Shown: in pieces, positions 8,365-16,494 of the stretch
Layout of the letters: each line of letters starts with the position of its first letter
Numbering within the stretch: the first letter of the stretch is position 1
Source: Limnohabitans sp. 2KL-1
Lineage (GTDB): Bacteria; Pseudomonadota; Gammaproteobacteria; Burkholderiales; Burkholderiaceae_C
Assembly (NCBI RefSeq): GCF_003063435.1
Contig: NZ_NESL01000016.1
Span: forward strand, 1 to 47,912
Direction of reading: 5' to 3'
Length of the DNA stretch: 47,912 bases
Notes under the pieces: model-generated
The model's input: only the letters and a program-made list of their open reading frames with translations
Databases searched by the model: none
What the model was told of the DNA's origin: nothing
Program-made: the position numbers and the translations under genes

Positions 8365-8843
8365 AGCGGTCCATGCCCCGTGCCAGCCCGGTCAAGCCGG
8401 GCATTGAAGTGCGCCGCTCCAGCGTGCATGGCCAAGGTGTTTTTGCACTGCGCGTTTTTGCCCCTGGTGAAACCATTTTGGAATATGTGGGGGAAATCAT
8501 CACCCTACAAGAGGCTTTGCGGCGTCATCCGCACAATCCGCAAGACCCCCATCACACGTTTTACTTTCACATCCACGATGATCGGGTCATCGACGGTTTG
8601 CATGGTGGGAATGACTCGCGCTGGATCAACCACTCATGCCAGCCCAATTGCGAGCCGGACGAGGTGAAGGGCCGGATTTTCATCAAGGCGCGTCGGCCTG
8701 TTTTTCCGGGTGAAGAACTGAGCTTTGACTATGACCTGGTCAGCGATGAGCCTTTGACCGATGCGCTCAAAGCCGCTTATGCCTGCCGGTGCGGTGCGCG
8801 CAAATGCAGGGGCACCATGTTGAGTTCTTCTTTTTCTGGGTAG
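8361..8843 (+). CDS. SET domain protein (putative protein lysine methyltransferase)
   Basis: A 160-residue minimal SET protein. It shows GIEVRRSSVHGQGVFA at the start of the domain, RWINHSCQPNCE (residues 88-98, the SAM-binding pseudoknot), GEELSFDYD (118-125) and a post-SET zinc motif CRCGARKCRG. All are the hallmarks of SET-domain lysine methyltransferases that use S-adenosylmethionine. The GTG start overlaps the previous stop by four bases (GTGA); an ATG at 8373 is the alternative. Bacterial SET proteins are known from pathogens and many betaproteobacteria, but the targets of most free-living ones are unknown. Pairing with a glutamine amidotransferase gives no clear substrate. Confidence 0.88.
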   Translation: MKRSMPRASPVKPGIEVRRSSVHGQGVFALRVFAPGETILEYVGEIITLQEALRRHPHNPQDPHHTFYFHIHDDRVIDGLHGGNDSRWINHSCQPNCEPDEVKGRIFIKARRPVFPGEELSFDYDLVSDEPLTDALKAAYACRCGARKCRGTMLSSSFSG

Positions 8844-8867
8844 CGGTCTTCTGGCGGTGTGCGGCCC

Positions 8868-9146
8868 TCAAAAGCCCTGGCGTTTTTGCTCCCGCAGCAT
8901 AAAGAGATAAAGGCTTTCCACTTTGTCGCGGGCCCAAGGGGTTTTGCGCAAGAACTTCAAACTGGAGCCGATGCTGGGGTCGTGCGTGAAGCACCGTATC
9001 GGGATGCGTTGGCCCAGATCGTCCCAGCCGTAAAAGTCGGCCAGTCGGGTGACGATGGCCTCCAAGGTCAGGCCATGCAGGGGGTTGCGTGCTTGTGTGG
9101 TCTGGCGGTCGGGTTCATGCGGTGGGGGGGATTCGGCATCGTGCAT
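8868..9146 (-). CDS. VF530 family (DUF2132) DNA-binding protein
   Basis: A 92-residue protein whose last 70 residues carry the VF530 signature: [48 protein letters not shown]. The family forms a small helical fold reported to bind DNA. I start it at the ATG in front of HDAESPPP, giving a short Pro/Glu-rich lead before the domain. Longer upstream frames would overlap the preceding gene. It is the last gene of a tight minus-strand set, 11 bases after the small YqjK-like gene, and ends 24 bases from the convergent SET gene. Confidence 0.82.
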   Translation of the reverse strand: MHDAESPPPHEPDRQTTQARNPLHGLTLEAIVTRLADFYGWDDLGQRIPIRCFTHDPSIGSSLKFLRKTPWARDKVESLYLFMLREQKRQGF

Positions 9147-9157
9147 GCACCGATTGT

Positions 9158-9328
9158 CTACGCAAAAGGGCTTGGGCAAGCAGCGTTCACATGCGCCAGT
9201 ATTTTCCGCAGCAACAGCAAGCCGGCATGTTCTTGCAGTGCCTGGGCCAGCTGAATGCGGGACATGGCCAAGCGCTGCTCGGGACTCCAAAGTGGCGGCG
9301 GCAAGGGGTCGTGTGGGGGGACGTTCAT
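9158..9328 (-). CDS. Small YqjK-like protein
   Basis: A 56-residue protein starting within the stop codon of the YqjE-like gene (ATGA overlap), a strong sign of translational coupling. After a proline-rich start ([13 protein letters not shown]) it forms one amphipathic helix, [16 protein letters not shown], then a Leu-rich segment. In E. coli the order yqjD-yqjE-yqjK is the same, and YqjK is a small protein with a comparable start. The family link here rests mainly on position and size. Confidence 0.6.
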   Translation of the reverse strand: MNVPPHDPLPPPLWSPEQRLAMSRIQLAQALQEHAGLLLLRKILAHVNAACPSPFA

Positions 9329-9708
9329 GTCTTGGCCACCTGTTTCAAGGTCAAGATGTCCAGCTGGACTTGGTGACGAAGTTTGGGAAACAGCGCGTTC
9401 GTGCGCAACCGGCAAGCCCAGGCACCCAAAGCCACACCCAGCAGGCAAAGGCCAAAGGGCAATGTCGGCAAGACCCATGGCTGTGGCATGCCCGCGCGGG
9501 GGAGCGCGCTCCAAAGCAGCGCAGCCACCCCACCCAGAGCCAGGCCCAACAGCAAGCACACCGCGCTCAAGGCCCCAAGAAGCCAGAAGCATTTGAGCCT
9601 GCGAACATGGTCAGCCAGTTCTTGTGCCGCCAGGTCGGCGTAGCCTTGCAGATGGTTTTTCAGCAGGCCGGGCGGCAGCAAGAAAATTTTCAGCCAAAGA
9701 CTGGACAT
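9325..9708 (-). CDS. YqjE-like / phage holin family inner-membrane protein
   Basis: A 127-residue protein with two hydrophobic segments (about residues 42-65 and 78-98), separated by a short loop containing [11 protein letters not shown]. An amphipathic N-terminal part ([17 protein letters not shown]) precedes them. This matches YqjE and the phage holin superfamily 3 annotation given to such proteins. In E. coli YqjE is encoded beside the ribosome-associated YqjD, and the same pairing is seen here, 13 bases after the DUF883 gene. The molecular role is not known. Confidence 0.75.
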   Translation of the reverse strand: MSSLWLKIFLLPPGLLKNHLQGYADLAAQELADHVRRLKCFWLLGALSAVCLLLGLALGGVAALLWSALPRAGMPQPWVLPTLPFGLCLLGVALGAWACRLRTNALFPKLRHQVQLDILTLKQVAKT

Positions 9709-9721
9709 GGTCCGGGACAGC

Positions 9722-10048
9722 TCAGTGACTGCGTTCGCGCATCAGCCAGGTGGCGATCACGCCTGTCAGCAGACCTGCGCCTGCAGCGATCATGATCGAT
9801 TTGAAGGGCGCATTTTGAATGTGATGTTCGGCGGTGGTGGTCATGTGTTTGGCCTGGTTTTCGATTTTGAGTTTGGCCTCTCGGGTGGTTTCTTGGCTTT
9901 GATGGGCCAGATCGTGAAGTCGCTCGTTCATGCGCTCAGCCATCTGGCCGATGACCGGTTTGGTCTGTTCGTAGGCTGTTTGCATGGTTTGCGTGATGTC
10001 GCTGCCCATGGCGGCAATGGTGTCGGTGGGGCTTTTGATGTCGGACAT
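9722..10048 (-). CDS. DUF883 (ElaB/YqjD-type) membrane-anchored protein
   Basis: A 108-residue protein, long helical and rich in Q, E and T, with a C-terminal transmembrane segment IMIAAGAGLLTGVIATWL followed by RERSH. That tail-anchored layout with glycine-zipper spacing is the mark of ElaB/YqjD proteins. In E. coli YqjD and ElaB bind ribosomes and are made in stationary phase under RpoS. I start it at ATG 10048, with AAGG nine bases before; the longer frame adds MNLERPHH without support. It leads the minus-strand set. Confidence 0.82.
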   Translation of the reverse strand: MSDIKSPTDTIAAMGSDITQTMQTAYEQTKPVIGQMAERMNERLHDLAHQSQETTREAKLKIENQAKHMTTTAEHHIQNAPFKSIMIAAGAGLLTGVIATWLMRERSH

Positions 10049-10384
10049 GTGGTGTGGCCTTTCAAGGTTCAAGGGGACAGGGAACAGGGAACAGGGAAGA
10101 GATGTTGGACTCTACGCAGAGGCCAACAGAAGGTCCGTGCGCAAGTTCACCCAAGTCGGTGGGGCATAGGGCAACAAGGTCTTTCTGAGGCCTGATGAAC
10201 GTGGCCGAGCCGAGGCTGAAAAAATGACCAGGTCTCACGGGGATTGACCTGGTGACAGAACTGCCGTTAGGGTTGTGGTGGTGTCAAATGGGTCATTCAC
10301 TTGAACACATTCACGTTTAAAAAAAGCCTGTGAATCCGCCGGATGGGAACCCCGGCGCCTTGACATGGCAACAAGAGACAAGAC
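10049..10384. other. Divergent intergenic region with a 7-base tandem repeat
   Basis: No gene is evident in about 336 bases. Three perfect tandem copies of ACAGGGA lie at 10077-10097, in the leader of the DUF883 gene. A 7-base inverted repeat ACCAGGT...ACCTGGT with a 13-base loop lies around 10229-10256. The region must hold the promoters of the DUF883 operon and of the first Crp/Fnr gene, but I cannot place -35/-10 pairs with confidence. Confidence 0.45.
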
Positions 10385-11116
10385 ATGCACAACCGAGATG
10401 ACCGTCTGAACAACGCACTGTTGGCCTGTTTGAGTGACGAAGCCTGGGCCAGGTGGCGACACATGTCGGATGTGCTGGCGTTGGAGCCGGGACAGTCCAT
10501 GGACCAGGGTTCGGGGGCCACGGCTTGTGTGTACTTTCCGCTGGGAGCGGTGGTGGCGCTGCATGCGATCACCGAGGAGGGGGCGTATTCCGAGTTGGCC
10601 GTGGTGGGCAGGGAGGGCATGGTGGGTATCTCGGGCTTCATGGGCGGGGGCTCTTTTTTCAGCCGTGCCATCGTGCTCAAAGGGGGGCCGATGTTGCGCA
10701 TCTCGGCGGTGGACTTGCGCCGCGAAGTTCAAAACTCACAGCACATGCTGATGTGTGCTTTGCGCTACACCCAGGCTTTGGTCACGCACATTGCGCAAAC
10801 AGGGGTGTGCAACCGGCACCATTCGATTGACCAGGCCTTGAGGCGGTGGCTGCTGATGAGTCTGGATCGGGTCGGGGGGGAGTCCTTGCACATGACCCAC
10901 GAATTGATGGCGCGCTTATTGGGTGTACGGCGCGAGGGCATCACCGAAGCGGCTGCGCGCCTGCAACACCAAGGGTTGATACGCTACGCCCGAGGACGCA
11001 TCACAGTGACGGACCGGGACAGCCTCGCGCGGGGCGGTTGCGAGTGTTATCAGGTGGTCAAAAGTGAATATGAAAGGCTGCTGGATCATCAGCCCATTTG
11101 GCCGGGGTTGCATTGA
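10385..11116 (+). CDS. Crp/Fnr family transcriptional regulator (first of four)
   Basis: A 243-residue regulator. The cyclic-nucleotide-like beta-roll carries ACVYFPLGAVVAL and VVGREGMVGISGFM, followed by a dimer helix around residues 120-150 (NRHHSIDQALRRWLL). The winged helix has the recognition helix LLGVRREGITEAAARL and the wing GLIRYARGRI. The C terminus GGCECYQVVKSEYERL has the CECY motif shared with the second copy. It has no N-terminal cysteine cluster for an Fe-S cluster, so it is not a classical Fnr oxygen sensor, and the cAMP-binding residues of Crp are not recognisable. The ligand is unknown. It is the best-preserved of the four Crp/Fnr-like genes here. Confidence 0.9.
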   Translation: MHNRDDRLNNALLACLSDEAWARWRHMSDVLALEPGQSMDQGSGATACVYFPLGAVVALHAITEEGAYSELAVVGREGMVGISGFMGGGSFFSRAIVLKGGPMLRISAVDLRREVQNSQHMLMCALRYTQALVTHIAQTGVCNRHHSIDQALRRWLLMSLDRVGGESLHMTHELMARLLGVRREGITEAAARLQHQGLIRYARGRITVTDRDSLARGGCECYQVVKSEYERLLDHQPIWPGLH

Positions 11117-11230
11117 ACCCAAGTCACTGGGGACAAACAACGCGCACAGGCAGGGTCAGTGTGTTCATTCGCACAGACAGGTGGCATGGCGGGCCGTAGG
11201 CTGAAGTTCTCGCTGCGAACCGGATGACCC

Positions 11231-13654
11231 ATGACCTCACTTGAACTGGCTGCAGATGCGTTGCGGCTGAATGTGAATCCGCTGACCTTGGGTTTGACCG
11301 ATACCTCTGAGCTGGTTCAGCATGCGTTGCCCTGGATTGGTCAGGAGCGGGCCGAGGCGGCTGCACGTTTTGGCATGGAAATGTCGCAGCGAGATTACAA
11401 CTTGTTTGTCTTGGGCGAGGTGGGCAGTGGCCGCTCGACCTTGCTGGGCTTGATGATGCAGGCGCAAGCCGCGCAGCGCCCGGTGCCACCCGATTTGTGT
11501 TTTTTGAACAACTTTGAAGAGCCCGACCACCCGATGGCTTTGCGGGTGCACGCAGGGCAAGGCCGACGTTTGCGCCTGACGATGGCGCAGTGTGTCAAAA
11601 ATTTGCAATCGGAAGTGCCCAAGCGCTTGATGCAGGATGGTTTTCTGAGTGAGCGCAAACGCATTGAGCTGGCCTGCAAGTCCGAGGTGGATGCGGGTTA
11701 CAGCGCGCTGAGTGCGTATGCCGAGGCGCATCACTTTGCCTTGATGCGTGACGAGGGGCACATGGTCTTCACGCTCAAGGACGCGCAAGGCGAGCCCGTG
11801 ACGGCCGGCAAGGCGCTGCTGCTCAGCCCGCAGCAACGTGCCGAAATGGATGCCGCTGAAGAGGCGCTGAGGACCGAGATCGGGCGCTATCTGGAGAAGA
11901 CCCGCTCACTGGAGCGTGTGATGAACGAGGGTTTGTCGGCCTTGCGCAGGCAGACCCTGCACCCTGTGCTGGAACGCGAGCTGGATGTGGTTCGCCAGCA
12001 AATGACCTTGACACCGTCAGCGAGCACCCAGCTCAATCGATACCTTCAACAGGTGCAGCAAAGCGTGCTGGACAACCTGGCTTTGTTCGAGCCAGGGGAT
12101 GACGAGATGGTGCGACTCGAAGCACTGGATGCGGTCTTGTCCCTCTACCGTGTGAATGTGGCGGTGGACAACCACGCCCAGTCGGGCGCGCCTGTGATGG
12201 TGGAAGACAACCCGGTTTTCAGAAGTCTGTTTGGCAGCATTGAGTACGAATCGGACGGCAATGAGTTGGTGACCGATTTTTCGCAAATCAGGGCCGGCAG
12301 TTTGCTCAAGGCGCACGGCGGTTTTTTGATGTTGCATTTGCGGGATCTTTTGAGCGATGCGCCGGTTTGGGAAAAATTGCGACGCTTCATGCGCAGTGGT
12401 CGTGTGCAAATAGAGGAGCCGGGGATGTCGCTTGCGCCCATGGCCGCCGTTTCTTTGGAGCCCGAGGCGGTCGAGGTGGATGTGAAAATTGTGCTGATCG
12501 CTTCGGTTCAGGAGTATTACGCTGTGCAGGAGGTCGACCCGGAATTTGCACGGCGTTTTCGTTGCAAGGTGGATTTTGCGGAGAGTTTCAAGGCCACCGC
12601 ACACACTGCGCACGCCACGGCCATTTTTGTGGCACACACCTGCCAGCGCTTGGGCCTGTTGCACTTTTCGGCCGCAGCGGTGGCCAGGGTCATTGAAGAC
12701 AGCCACCGGCATGCCGGGGATCAGGCGCGGCAAAGTGCTTTGTTCGGTTTGTCGGAAACCCTGGTCATTGAAAGCCACGCGGTGGCCCGGCATCGGTCAG
12801 CCCGTTGCGTCGAGGCTGGCGATGTTCAGATGGCCATGCAGGCACGCGTATCGCGTTTGTCCTATCCCGAGCAACGCATTCTGGAAGCCGTTGCCGATGG
12901 TGATCGGGTGCTGGAGGTCCGTGGTGAGCGCGTGGCGCAGATCAATGGTCTGACGGTGATGGATTTGGGTGACTACAGGTTCGGGGTGCCTGTGCGCGTG
13001 ACCGCTCGTTCCTATGCCGGAGATGAGGGCTTGCTCAACATCGAGCGAGAGGTGGACATGTCCGGGCCCATTCATGACAAGGGGGTGTTGATTTTGCACA
13101 GTTACCTGGCAGGCCTATTTGCGCACATCGCGCCTTTGTCGATGGATGCCGCGGTGGTGTTTGAGCAAGAGTATGAAGGTGTCGAAGGCGATTCGGCTTC
13201 CTGTGCCGAGTTGTATGCCCTGTTGTCCAGCCTGTCGGGGCTGCCATTGCGCCAGGGTATCGCGGTGACCGGTGCGGTCAATCAGCATGGCGATTTGCTG
13301 CCTGTGGGCGGTATCAATGAAAAGATTGAAGGCTATTTCAGATGCTGTGAAGTTTTGGGACTGGATGGCCAGCAAGGTGTCTTGATGCCTGCGCGCAACC
13401 GCAGGCATCTGATGTTGGATGAACGCGTGGTCCGCGCGGTGTCACAAGGGCAGTTTCACATCCATGTCGCTGACCAGGTGGGGGACGGTTTGAGCTTGCT
13501 CACGGGCTTGCCGTTTGGTGAACTTCGCGCGGGTGGGTATCCGCTGGATTCGGTCTTGGGCCGGGCGCAAAAAACATTGCAACGTTTTCGCTTGGCTTGT
13601 GAAGCGTTGGCGCTGAACCGGCCCCAACCGCGTGTGCGCAAACACCCGCATTGA
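11231..13654 (+). CDS. Lon-like AAA+ protease (AAA_32 / LonB-type)
   Basis: An 807-residue ATP-dependent protease without the classical Lon N domain. The P-loop is GEVGSGRST at residues 62-70, with Arg68 in the place of the usual Lys, as I recall from many AAA_32 proteins. A helical insertion (about 170-280) is followed by LLKAHGGFLMLHLRDLL, where the normal Walker B acidic pair is not evident. The C-terminal Lon (S16) domain is intact: Ser655 in EGDSAS and Lys698 in GGINEKIEGYF. Their spacing of 43 equals that of E. coli Lon (S679/K722). It is probably soluble. It follows a Crp/Fnr gene by 114 bases, so regulated proteolysis linked to this cluster is plausible (inference). Confidence 0.9.
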   Translation: MTSLELAADALRLNVNPLTLGLTDTSELVQHALPWIGQERAEAAARFGMEMSQRDYNLFVLGEVGSGRSTLLGLMMQAQAAQRPVPPDLCFLNNFEEPDHPMALRVHAGQGRRLRLTMAQCVKNLQSEVPKRLMQDGFLSERKRIELACKSEVDAGYSALSAYAEAHHFALMRDEGHMVFTLKDAQGEPVTAGKALLLSPQQRAEMDAAEEALRTEIGRYLEKTRSLERVMNEGLSALRRQTLHPVLERELDVVRQQMTLTPSASTQLNRYLQQVQQSVLDNLALFEPGDDEMVRLEALDAVLSLYRVNVAVDNHAQSGAPVMVEDNPVFRSLFGSIEYESDGNELVTDFSQIRAGSLLKAHGGFLMLHLRDLLSDAPVWEKLRRFMRSGRVQIEEPGMSLAPMAAVSLEPEAVEVDVKIVLIASVQEYYAVQEVDPEFARRFRCKVDFAESFKATAHTAHATAIFVAHTCQRLGLLHFSAAAVARVIEDSHRHAGDQARQSALFGLSETLVIESHAVARHRSARCVEAGDVQMAMQARVSRLSYPEQRILEAVADGDRVLEVRGERVAQINGLTVMDLGDYRFGVPVRVTARSYAGDEGLLNIEREVDMSGPIHDKGVLILHSYLAGLFAHIAPLSMDAAVVFEQEYEGVEGDSASCAELYALLSSLSGLPLRQGIAVTGAVNQHGDLLPVGGINEKIEGYFRCCEVLGLDGQQGVLMPARNRRHLMLDERVVRAVSQGQFHIHVADQVGDGLSLLTGLPFGELRAGGYPLDSVLGRAQKTLQRFRLACEALALNRPQPRVRKHPH

Positions 13655-13830
13655 CGGCATGCGCCAGCGTGCATTGCGCCCTGTACTGGTTACGTAGTAG
13701 GCGGCTCACTGTTTCAGAGGATTTCGACGGCCTCATGGGCTGCTTATTGTGGTGAAGACGATCAGCCTCATGTCGAATCTGTCCGAGATTCGGCGCGGGC
13801 GTTGTGGTTTTCACAGAGAAAGAAAAATCC

Positions 13831-14466
13831 ATGAGTATTGACCTGGTTCTGGCAGATCCTCACCCCGTGATGTTGGATGGTCTGTCGCATGATTTTCAGC
13901 AGTCTGCGGACTTTTCAGTCAAAGCGTGTGTGAACAATGGTGACGATGCACTGGAGGCCGTGCAGAAATTCAGGCCGGACATTCTGGTGATGGACCTGTC
14001 GCTGACCCAAAGAAGCGGCGTGTCCCTGATTGAAGAAATTCAGCTTCAAAAAATTCCGACACACACCGTGGTCTTCACTGGCGCGCCGATTGGTGAGGTG
14101 ATGCGTGTCATCGACATGGGGATTCCCGGTTTGGTGTCCAAGGACAAATCCAAGCAGATCTTGGCTCGGTGCATCAAGTCGGTCCACTGCGGCAACAAAT
14201 GGCTTGACCGTGATCTGACCATGAAAACCATGTCCTTGTTGCTGGAGCAGCAGAAGAAAAATGCCAACGCATCCAGTTTGCTGACACCCCGGGAAATGAT
14301 GGTCGCGCGCATGGTCACCGAAGGCTGGCCCAATAAAAAAATAGCCAGCAAGCTGTTCATCAGCGAGGGGACGGCCAAGCTGCACTTGCACCACATTTAC
14401 CAAAAACTCAACTGTCCCGGCCGCATGTCCTTGCAGCGCTACATGCAGGAAAACGGCTTGATCTGA
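13831..14466 (+). CDS. NarL/FixJ-type response regulator with intact receiver
   Basis: A 211-residue protein with an N-terminal receiver domain and a C-terminal LuxR helix-turn-helix. Receiver residues are in place: Asp9 in LVLADPHPV, the phospho-acceptor Asp55 in ILVMDLSLT, Thr83 in VFTGAP and Lys104 in GLVSKDK. The HTH is LTPREMMVARMVTEGW ... NKKIASKLFISEGTAKLHL. I use the ATG preceded by AGAGAAAG; a GTG 27 bases upstream also opens the frame. No histidine kinase is encoded in the window, so it is an orphan regulator. It is followed after 30 bases by a small His-rich gene. Confidence 0.92.
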   Translation: MSIDLVLADPHPVMLDGLSHDFQQSADFSVKACVNNGDDALEAVQKFRPDILVMDLSLTQRSGVSLIEEIQLQKIPTHTVVFTGAPIGEVMRVIDMGIPGLVSKDKSKQILARCIKSVHCGNKWLDRDLTMKTMSLLLEQQKKNANASSLLTPREMMVARMVTEGWPNKKIASKLFISEGTAKLHLHHIYQKLNCPGRMSLQRYMQENGLI

Positions 14467-14496
14467 CCTTTGCTTTCACTTATTTCAGGAGCACCC

Positions 14497-14790
14497 ATGG
14501 TGGACGAAAACAAACTCATCGGTATGGCTTATGCGGAGCACATGACCGATCACTATCGGCGCGCCTCGGAGGAGTTGCTGTATGCCTATCAGCGCAACAA
14601 GGAGGCTGCGCGGCACCATGAGGCGGGTGCCTTCAGGGCGGCGTTGCACCATGCCAAGCTGTCCAAGCACCACAGTTTCAATGCACATGAGCATCTGAAA
14701 GATGTGATGGCCTTGGCTGAAAAGATTGACGCCGTGAAACCCTCTTGTGAGGTGTCGCGCACGCCGCCAGGCAGTTGCGGGATTCAGTGA
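14497..14790 (+). CDS. Small His-rich helical protein of unknown function
   Basis: A 97-residue protein that I do not recognise. The start is supported by CAGGAGC a few bases before the ATG. It is almost all helix, with many His, Ala and Glu (HHEAGAFRAALHHAKLSKHH, then NAHEHLKDVMALAEKI). The clustered histidines could bind metal, but no known motif is seen. The tail is short, with two Cys (residues about 85 and 94). It has no signal peptide or membrane segment. It lies between the two response regulator genes and may form a small operon with the first. Confidence 0.75.
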   Translation: MVDENKLIGMAYAEHMTDHYRRASEELLYAYQRNKEAARHHEAGAFRAALHHAKLSKHHSFNAHEHLKDVMALAEKIDAVKPSCEVSRTPPGSCGIQ

Positions 14791-14971
14791 AGCAAAACGC
14801 GATGTTGTATGGGTGTATATGTGTTGATTCGAACAGTCAAAAAATCATTTCCTTTCTAGACTGAAGCTTCATGTGATGCCTATGGCGGATGTTGAATTCG
14901 CCCGGGTATCCCGCAGGGCAACCTGGAAACCCTGCGGTCTTTGGTTGATTGTTTGATTGAAGGAGCATCTC
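14791..14971 (+). promoter_or_regulatory. Leader of the second response regulator, with a hairpin
   Basis: An 8-base perfect stem, CCGCAGGG (14911-14918) and CCCTGCGG (14930-14937), with an 11-base loop is followed by TCTTTGG. It could terminate transcription from the upstream gene or act in the leader of the next. AAGGAGC at 14960-14966 is a good ribosome site for the gene that follows. Confidence 0.4.
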
Positions 14972-15616
14972 ATGTCGATTCGAGTTTTGTTGTCTTCCCG
15001 TCACAAGGTGGTGTCTGAGGGCATCGCCGCCATTTTGAGAACTCACCATGACATCAATTTGGTCGGCATGGCCGATACCGATGAAAAAACACACAGCTTG
15101 TGCGACGAGGTGGACCCGGACGTGATCTTGATCGGGATGCATGCCCATGGGCATCAGGACTTGTCTTTGATGCAGCAAATACATTCGCACCCGGGTTGCA
15201 AAAACATGGTGGCTTTTTCGGGCGACTCGGACCGCAACTCGATCATGGAGATCCTGGACGCTGGTGCCAAGGGCTATGTGTCCACCACGAGCAGCATCGA
15301 TGATTTGATGTCGGCCATTCGGGCCGCTGCCGCCGGACGGATGTATTTGTGCCAAACGGCAGCGACCGAAATGATGGAAAGTGTGCGCAAGTCGCGCTCG
15401 GGTGATGGTCACGCCAAAGGTCAATTGGGTGGACGTGAGGAGCAGGTTTTGCGCTTGATTGCCGATGGCTTCTCGTCCAAGGAAATTGCACGGGATTTGC
15501 AAATTGCACCCAGCACCGTCGAGGTGCATCGTCGCAACATCATGCGCAAAGTGGGTTTGCACAAGGTCGCTGATCTGACGCGCTATGCGATCCGCAATCA
15601 GATGGTTTCGGTTTGA
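14972..15616 (+). CDS. Atypical LuxR-type response regulator lacking the phosphorylation site
   Basis: A 214-residue protein with the same two-domain plan as the regulator 0.5 kb upstream, but the receiver has lost its chemistry. Position 55, the phospho-acceptor Asp, is Gly (VILIGMHAHG). The acidic pair at 8-9 is Ser-Ser (VLLSSRHKV). The conserved Lys is Thr (GYVSTTSS). Ser83 (AFSGDSD) remains. The LuxR helix-turn-helix is intact: GREEQVLRLIADGF, SKEIARDLQIAPSTVEVHRR. It therefore probably binds DNA without phosphorylation, perhaps as a constitutive or ligand-controlled regulator. Its 3' end overlaps the convergent Crp/Fnr gene by 19 bases. Confidence 0.9.
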   Translation: MSIRVLLSSRHKVVSEGIAAILRTHHDINLVGMADTDEKTHSLCDEVDPDVILIGMHAHGHQDLSLMQQIHSHPGCKNMVAFSGDSDRNSIMEILDAGAKGYVSTTSSIDDLMSAIRAAAAGRMYLCQTAATEMMESVRKSRSGDGHAKGQLGGREEQVLRLIADGFSSKEIARDLQIAPSTVEVHRRNIMRKVGLHKVADLTRYAIRNQMVSV

Positions 15617-16341
15617 GTGGCGGTGTCGTTGGGAGGACTTTTTTGCAGCATGGGCAGATATTGCTGCCTCAGAACGCCATAGCATTCGCAGGCCTGCTGT
15701 TGCAGGCCTTGGCGGTTCAACACTTCCATACGGCCTCGTGAATAACTGATCAGACCGTCTTGCATCAGCCTGGCAGCAGCCAGGCTGACGGCCTCTCGTC
15801 GCACCCCCAGCAGGTTGCTGAAAGCTTCATGGGTTTTGTGCACATGCAAGCTGTCTTGCCGGTCCATGATCATCAGCAACATGCGGCAAAGTTGCTGTTC
15901 CACGCTGTGGTGTTGCCTGCAGACATTGCCTTGGCCCATCTGGTTGATCAGCGCGTAGGCGAAGCGAAGAAACAACCGCTGTACTGCTTGGCCTTCATTG
16001 AAACTGTTGAGCACCACGCTCAGTCGAATGCGTATGGCCATGCCTGCGGTCTGCACCACCGCTTGGTTGGGTGTGGGGTCGTTGCCCAGCAGCAGGTACA
16101 AGCCCACGACGCCTTCGCGCCCCGTCATGGCTACTTCTGTCGTTGCACCGTTTTCCAGCACATAAATCCAGGACACGATGGCCGACGTGGGAAAGTAGAC
16201 ATGGGCAACGCTTTTACCGGGCTCGTGCAGCACCTTGCCTTGGGGTAAGTGGACGTGCTCAAAATGGGCTTGCCATGTTTCGTAAACCGATTCGGGAATC
16301 GAGGACAGGATGTGATTGCCGCAAGCTTGTCTCAAATTCAT
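15598..16341 (-). CDS. Crp/Fnr family transcriptional regulator (second of four)
   Basis: A 247-residue regulator close in layout to the first: HVYFPTSAIVSWIYV, MTGREGVVGLYLLLG, the dimer helix around CRQHHSVEQQLCRMLLMI, the recognition helix LLGVRREAVSLAAARL, the wing GLISYSRGRM and a C-terminal ACECYGVLRQQY. There is no Fe-S cysteine cluster at the N terminus. The start codon is preceded by an A/T-rich run and no visible Shine-Dalgarno sequence, so translation may be weak or leader-dependent. A 16-base palindrome lies 69 bases upstream of the start and is a candidate operator. Confidence 0.9.
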   Translation of the reverse strand: MNLRQACGNHILSSIPESVYETWQAHFEHVHLPQGKVLHEPGKSVAHVYFPTSAIVSWIYVLENGATTEVAMTGREGVVGLYLLLGNDPTPNQAVVQTAGMAIRIRLSVVLNSFNEGQAVQRLFLRFAYALINQMGQGNVCRQHHSVEQQLCRMLLMIMDRQDSLHVHKTHEAFSNLLGVRREAVSLAAARLMQDGLISYSRGRMEVLNRQGLQQQACECYGVLRQQYLPMLQKSPPNDTATQTETI

Positions 16342-16409
16342 TTTTTAATGTTTTTTTGTTAAAAACGCCAAATTCAAACCATAATTTATCAGGGTTTTCC
16401 ATGATTATT

Positions 16410-16425
16410 TGTGCGGTACCGTACA
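16410..16425. promoter_or_regulatory. Palindromic candidate operator TGTGCGGTACCGTACA
   Basis: A 16-base inverted repeat with one mismatch (TGTGCGGT / ACCGTACA), lying in the 153-base gap between the second and third Crp/Fnr genes, upstream of the second. The two-fold symmetry and length fit a dimeric Crp/Fnr-type regulator, but it does not match the classical TGTGA-N6-TCACA site. I found no second copy in the window. Confidence 0.45.
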
Positions 16426-16494
16426 TAGCAAAGTCCAAGTTGTTGCGCAGGCGACTTTTTGCAAGCTGTCGGTGGGGACGTCTGGGCGAGGCCC

